8,923 nucleotides of DNA from Bacteroidota bacterium. GTDB lineage: Bacteria; Bacteroidota; Bacteroidia; Flavobacteriales; Crocinitomicaceae. Both the position numbers and the translations under genes were made by a program. Each line of letters opens with the position of its first letter. Position 1 is the first letter of the stretch. Shown in pieces: positions 5,627 through 8,923 of this stretch. Under the pieces are notes generated by a model. That model did no database searches and was not told where the DNA came from. It saw only the letters and a program-made list of their open reading frames with translations. Location of the stretch: NCBI GenBank assembly GCA_029558435.1, contig JAKQEZ010000194.1, forward strand, positions 1 to 8,923. Direction: 5' to 3'.

Positions 5627-6892
5627 CTACTTCTTCACAAAACGCAACTGTTGTTTACCTTCTGCAGAATGAATGAAAATAAAATATACGCCAGTTTTTA
5701 ATGCTTGCACTTGAAGGGTTGTTTTGTCGGTTTTTAAAACACCTTGTTGCACTTTATTGCCCAATACATCTACTATTTCATAGGTTCCATTGGTTAGTTC
5801 TCCTTTGATGGTTACAACATCGGTTGTTGGGTTTGGATAGAGTTCAATGGTAGAACGACTTACTGTTGCGTTTAGTCCTAATTCGGCAATAGTTACTGTT
5901 TTGCAAATTGTTACAGAATCGCAGTTTTGACCCACATAAGCGGTTAAGCAAACGGTGTAATCTCCTTCTTGCGCGTATGTGTGCGAAGGATTTTCTGTTG
6001 TGCTTACTGTTCCATCACCAAAATTCCATTTAACGGATGATGCATTTTCTGCAAGGTTGCTAAATTGTATATTGGTTGTGCCCACTTGTTGTTGTGCTGT
6101 GAAATCGCTTGTAGTTTGTGGTTCAAAACGTTGCCAAAAACTTAAATTGTCAACAACAACTTGTTGTGTCACAGTTCGTATAGTTGCTGCATCGGTAGCA
6201 TTCAACGAAAAATCATAATTGATGGTAGCCACAGGGCGTTTAAATAAAACAGCATAAAAACTACATGCTGCAGCGTAGGAACCAGCAGCAGATGGGTGAC
6301 TTTCATCGTTTGAATAAAGTTCAAGAGCAGGATAATCTGTTCGCAATTGTCGCCATAACGGACCAACCGGACTCAATGCTGCGTTTACAGTATCTGCAAT
6401 GTTGCTATAACGCAAGGTCAACAAATCGTCCATACCTTCGTACGTACACAAAGGTGAAAAATACGGACAGTTTTGTGCATCCCCATTTTTTCGTCCCCAT
6501 GTAACATAAAATACTGTTTTTGAACATGGATTGTAGGTGCGAATGGAATCAACCAATTTTTTTGCATAAGGATAAAATTGAGTGTTTACTTGCCCGTCTG
6601 GAAACGATGGAACTTGACTTTGCTCTTGCACCACTACATAATCCCAGTTACTTTGACGAATTAAAATTAAAGTGGTAGCATTGGAACAGTGTTGTTGCAA
6701 GGTTTGACCGCCAGGTGTGCTACTGCTGTGGATTAAAAAATTACCATCAGCAATGGCCATGTTTTTTATAATGTTGGGTAAATCGTTAACATAGGTATAA
6801 CTGTTGCCTATAAACAACACGCGCAAGGTGTCACCAGCTAATAATTGCGTACTAAAAAGTAAAATTGCGGTAAGGGAAATAATTAACTTCAT
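5627..6892 (-). CDS. Secreted SGNH hydrolase (DUF4886-like) with PKD and T9SS domains
   Basis: A 421-residue exported protein with clear modules. A signal peptide covers residues 1-19 (MKL, hydrophobic core, QLLA). An SGNH hydrolase domain spans about 22-255. The block I motif FIGNSYT (27-33) carries the nucleophile Ser31, and D-E-S-H-P (196-200) gives the catalytic Asp196/His199 pair. G-G at 61-62 probably forms the oxyanion loop. Instead of the usual G-x-N-D there is W-D-Y-V-V-V-Q-E-Q-S (83-92), which is characteristic of the DUF4886 branch. A PKD domain covers about 262-336 (V-K-W-N-F-G-D-G-T, then N-P-S-H-T-Y and G-D-Y-T-V-C-L-T). A T9SS type A sorting domain covers about 346-421 (IELYPNPTTD, ending RFVKK). 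Likely activity: ester or acetyl-ester hydrolysis on an extracellular polymer, possibly polysaccharide deacetylation; the substrate is unknown. It lies 59 bases after the MFS gene with no strong promoter in the gap, so it may be co-transcribed. Confidence 0.9.
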   Translation of the reverse strand: MKLIISLTAILLFSTQLLAGDTLRVLFIGNSYTYVNDLPNIIKNMAIADGNFLIHSSSTPGGQTLQQHCSNATTLILIRQSNWDYVVVQEQSQVPSFPDGQVNTQFYPYAKKLVDSIRTYNPCSKTVFYVTWGRKNGDAQNCPYFSPLCTYEGMDDLLTLRYSNIADTVNAALSPVGPLWRQLRTDYPALELYSNDESHPSAAGSYAAACSFYAVLFKRPVATINYDFSLNATDAATIRTVTQQVVVDNLSFWQRFEPQTTSDFTAQQQVGTTNIQFSNLAENASSVKWNFGDGTVSTTENPSHTYAQEGDYTVCLTAYVGQNCDSVTICKTVTIAELGLNATVSRSTIELYPNPTTDVVTIKGELTNGTYEIVDVLGNKVQQGVLKTDKTTLQVQALKTGVYFIFIHSAEGKQQLRFVKK

Positions 6893-6951
6893 TTGTATTT
6901 ATTTTACTCATTGAACGAACTAAAACGGTTAATGGTTGCCTATTGGTGCAA

Positions 6952-8109
6952 TTATTTTTTTGTCATACGATAACCTAAACCAACGAAAACGATGGTGAGT
7001 GCCATGGTGATGCAAGTTGCTAAAAGTGCTTGATTGGAATAAAATGACACAAATGCACTGGCAATAAAGCAAGCACCTAATTGAAGTGTGTTTTGCATGG
7101 CTGCTGCTTTCCCTGAATTGGCGGTATAAGGTTGAAGTGCTTCGGCAACAACGATTGGATAGGTGGCACCATTTGCCAAAGCCATCAAGCTGAATGGAAT
7201 TAATAGTTGCGTTAATGTCGGTGTAGTAAAAATGGCCAATCCCAACAAACTGAGCATACAGATGGCGTAGGTGACAAGCAAATAGGGAAGTATGATTTTG
7301 CCATCTATTTTTGTAAGCAAATAACGAATACCATAGCCTCCTAACATAAAAGTGATGGTTTGCGGAACAAAACTCCATCCAATTTCACTTTCGTTATAGC
7401 CCAATTCTTTCAGAAAAAAAGGAGCGCCAGTTAACCAAGCAAAAAATCCTGCAGAGCAAAACGCATAGATAAAAACATTGCCCATAAAATTTTTTGAACG
7501 AAAAAAACTCCAATAATTGATGGCAGTTGTGTTTGATTCTGTTGACTTAGGATTTGAATTGTTGAGTATGCTGGTATATAACAATAAAATTCCTCCAATA
7601 ATTGCTGCTACAATAAAAATGGAGCGCCAACCAAAATTTTCAAACAAAAACACACCCAAAAGTGGTGCTAATGCTGGTGATAGAGCTACCAAAGGCATGA
7701 TGGAAGCAAAAACTTTTTGAGCAATGGATTGGTTAAATTGTTCTATGACTAACGCTTGCCAACAAACCGCCGCAGCACATGCTCCAATGGCTTGAAACAA
7801 TCGCAAAAAGATAAACAAATAAACGTTGTATGAGAAAGCAATTCCGATGGAGGAGGCAATAAATAGCAACATGCCTAAAGTAATGGCTTTGGGTTTGCCG
7901 AATTTATCGGAAATAGGTCCCCAAATTAATTGACCAAAGGCAAAACCACCTAAAAAAATCGTCATGCTGATGCCAATGTTGACTTTTGTTGTTTGCAAAT
8001 CGGTGCGAATGGCTTCAAAAGTTGGGAGGTACATGTCCGTAGCCAAAAAACCAATGATGCTTAGTCCTGCCAAGTAGGCTAAAAAATGAAATTTTAATTG
8101 TTTTGTCAT
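6952..8109 (-). CDS. Bcr/CflA-type MFS multidrug efflux transporter
   Basis: A 385-residue inner-membrane protein with about twelve hydrophobic segments, the normal size for Bcr/CflA drug:proton antiporters of the major facilitator superfamily. Diagnostic motifs are T-D-M-Y-L-P-T-F at 24-31 in helix 1, including Asp25, and motif A G-P-I-S-D-K-F-G-K-P-K at 64-74 between helices 2 and 3. R-L-F-Q-A-I-G-A-C at 103-111 falls in helix 4, and S-P-A-L-A-P-L-L-G with F-G-W-R-S-I-F at 144-165 forms the motif C region. The frame can be extended to a TTG at 8124, but the ATG at 8109 is preferred because it gives the usual short MTKQLKFH start. Exported compounds cannot be predicted; family members export antibiotics such as bicyclomycin, chloramphenicol or sulfonamides, and some export cysteine. 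The gene is divergent from the PLP decarboxylase, 49 bases away, and the SGNH gene follows on the same strand. Confidence 0.92.
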   Translation of the reverse strand: MTKQLKFHFLAYLAGLSIIGFLATDMYLPTFEAIRTDLQTTKVNIGISMTIFLGGFAFGQLIWGPISDKFGKPKAITLGMLLFIASSIGIAFSYNVYLFIFLRLFQAIGACAAAVCWQALVIEQFNQSIAQKVFASIMPLVALSPALAPLLGVFLFENFGWRSIFIVAAIIGGILLLYTSILNNSNPKSTESNTTAINYWSFFRSKNFMGNVFIYAFCSAGFFAWLTGAPFFLKELGYNESEIGWSFVPQTITFMLGGYGIRYLLTKIDGKIILPYLLVTYAICMLSLLGLAIFTTPTLTQLLIPFSLMALANGATYPIVVAEALQPYTANSGKAAAMQNTLQLGACFIASAFVSFYSNQALLATCITMALTIVFVGLGYRMTKK

Positions 8110-8121
8110 CGTAATTGCACG

Positions 8122-8129
8122 CAAAATTA
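8122..8129 (-). promoter_or_regulatory. -7 promoter element for the MFS gene
   Basis: TAATTTTG on the minus strand (8129 to 8122) matches TAnnTTTG perfectly. It sits only 12 bases before the ATG at 8109, so the leader would be about 8 bases. No clear TTG is seen at -33. On the plus strand TAATTTTA at 8132-8139 (7 of 8 bases) might serve the divergent decarboxylase, with TTG at 8115-8117, but the spacing of 14 is short. The two candidates lie side by side in a 49-base gap. Confidence 0.4.
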
Positions 8130-8158
8130 AGTAATTTTATCTGGAATTAATACTAGAT

Positions 8159-8923
8159 ATGGAACTTCAACAAATAATTGCACAATTAGAAGCGTTAGAA
8201 CTAAAAAGTGCAGATTTAGAACTCAATGAAATAGAACGAACTACATTAATTAACGATGCTTCTAAATATGCTAATCAGTTTATAAACAGTTTGGTAGAAC
8301 GAAAAGGGTATAGCGATAAAGAGCCTGCATCACTTGCTATTGATGGTTCTAAAAAAGAGTTTTTAGAACTTTTAGAAGTGTATGACAAACAAGTTGTGGA
8401 AACAGGTATTGTAGCAGCCTCTGGTAAACACGTTGGATATATACCAGGTGGAGGAATTTTTGCATCCTCAATTGCCGATTTTTTGGCAGCGGTAACCAAT
8501 CCTTATGCAAGTGTTTACTATGCTAGTCCGGGTGCAGCAACTATTGAAAATGAAGTGGTTAATTGGCTCAAGCAGTTGTTTTCATTTCCCGATTCGGCAG
8601 TTGGGAGTTTGTCGTCGGGTGGCTCTACTTCCACGTTAATTGCTTTTACGGCTGCGCGCGATCATCACCGTGTGAAAAATGAATGTGTTCCCCAAAGTGT
8701 GGTGTATATGAGTGAGCAGGTGCACCATTCCACACAAAAAGCATTGCGCATTATTGGATTGGAAGACGTTGTGATTCGCTACATACCGTTGGACGATAAT
8801 CATCGTATGGATGCGCTTGCTTTGAGCGTGCAAATACAATCCGATTTAAAGGCCAATTTACATCCATTTTTAATTGTAGCATCAGCCGGAACAACCGATA
8901 CTGGAGCCATTGACCCTTTGGAT
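8159..8923 (+). CDS. PLP-dependent group II amino-acid decarboxylase, N-terminal part (cut by window edge)
   Basis: From the ATG at 8159 there are 255 uninterrupted codons to the right edge; the family is usually about 450-500 residues, so roughly half is present. Motifs of the aromatic-amino-acid/glutamate decarboxylase family (fold type I) appear in order. G-Y-I-P-G-G-G at 93-99 and S-P-G-A-A-T-I-E at 123-130 form the substrate-side region. L-S-S-G-G-S-T-S-T-L at 151-160 is the phosphate-binding loop. V-H-H-S-T-Q-K-A at 188-195 holds the His that stacks on the pyridoxal ring (His190). A-S-A-G-T-T-D-T-G-A-I-D at 241-252 ends with Asp252, which pairs with the pyridine nitrogen. The PLP lysine lies beyond the edge. 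The reaction is probably decarboxylation of an L-amino acid to its amine in the cytosol; the substrate (aromatic, glutamate, diaminobutyrate or other) cannot be decided. It is divergent from the MFS exporter. Confidence 0.9.
   Translation, partial: MELQQIIAQLEALELKSADLELNEIERTTLINDASKYANQFINSLVERKGYSDKEPASLAIDGSKKEFLELLEVYDKQVVETGIVAASGKHVGYIPGGGIFASSIADFLAAVTNPYASVYYASPGAATIENEVVNWLKQLFSFPDSAVGSLSSGGSTSTLIAFTAARDHHRVKNECVPQSVVYMSEQVHHSTQKALRIIGLEDVVIRYIPLDDNHRMDALALSVQIQSDLKANLHPFLIVASAGTTDTGAIDPLD

Noticed and set aside
5979..6504. Two 79-codon open frames on the plus strand (5979-6218 and 6265-6504)
   Set aside because: Both are antisense to the SGNH hydrolase PKD and catalytic regions and have unusual Cys- and Gln-rich composition, with no recognisable motif.
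6929..7378. 149-codon open frame on the minus strand
   Set aside because: It overlaps the MFS gene on the same strand in another frame. Its His/Cys/Ser-rich translation is typical of a shifted-frame shadow, while the MFS frame carries the family motifs.
7517..7720. 67-codon open frame on the plus strand
   Set aside because: It is antisense to the middle of the MFS gene, with no initiation context and no motif.
8110..8124. TTG start extending the MFS protein by five residues
   Set aside because: The ATG at 8109 gives the usual short N-terminus, and the TTG at 8124 lies inside the candidate -7 promoter element.
8275..8839. Two short minus-strand open frames (8275-8499 and 8636-8839)
   Set aside because: They are antisense to the PLP decarboxylase, which has its family motifs in order on the plus strand.
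1..8923. tRNA, rRNA, CRISPR array, transposase or insertion-sequence ends
   Set aside because: No cloverleaf-like segment, regularly spaced repeats, transposase motifs or terminal inverted repeats with target duplications were seen by eye.

Overview
The window looks like chromosomal DNA from a low-GC member of the Bacteroidota, most likely the class Flavobacteriia. Three predicted secreted proteins end in a type IX secretion (T9SS) type A sorting domain carrying the Y-P-N-P motif. Start codons are preceded by A/T-rich leaders without strong Shine-Dalgarno sequences. Several intergenic gaps carry the Bacteroidota -7 promoter element TAnnTTTG. The exact genus cannot be read from the sequence.

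Layout. Left part (1-1311, minus strand): the N-terminal part of a MscS-like mechanosensitive channel runs off the left edge. Upstream of it on the same strand lies a two-gene operon, an XRE-type DNA-binding protein overlapping by 4 bp a HutD/Ves-family cupin. A short regulatory region (1312-1435) with a 13-bp direct repeat and a TAnnTTTG promoter separates this operon from the next genes. Middle part (1436-4687, plus strand): two secreted T9SS substrates. The first has a largely unrecognised central region. The second is a seven-repeat protein, probably a beta-propeller. Between them are two consecutive inverted repeats, the second shaped like an intrinsic terminator. Right-middle part (4697-8109, minus strand): a Bcr/CflA-type MFS drug exporter, a secreted SGNH hydrolase (DUF4886-like) with PKD and T9SS domains, then a 4-bp-overlapping pair of a TPMT-superfamily methyltransferase and a thioredoxin-like protein. 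Right edge (8159-8923, plus strand): the N-terminal half of a PLP-dependent group II amino-acid decarboxylase, divergent from the exporter.

How the parts fit. Two pairs (XRE/HutD and methyltransferase/thioredoxin) overlap by ATGA and are probably translationally coupled, which suggests joint function. The three T9SS substrates depend on secretion machinery encoded elsewhere. By eye, the segment from the XRE gene through the second T9SS gene is clearly more AT-rich than the exporter and decarboxylase genes. That fits an accessory block within a more conserved background.

No tRNA, rRNA, CRISPR array, insertion sequence or transposase was seen. No intergenic stretch exceeds about 125 bases. I do not see a convincing wholly new multi-gene system. 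The best candidates for a second look are the XRE/HutD operon with its repeat-bearing control region, the orphan secreted protein at 1436, the leader hairpins at 2994-3067, and the methyltransferase/CSTC-thioredoxin pair.
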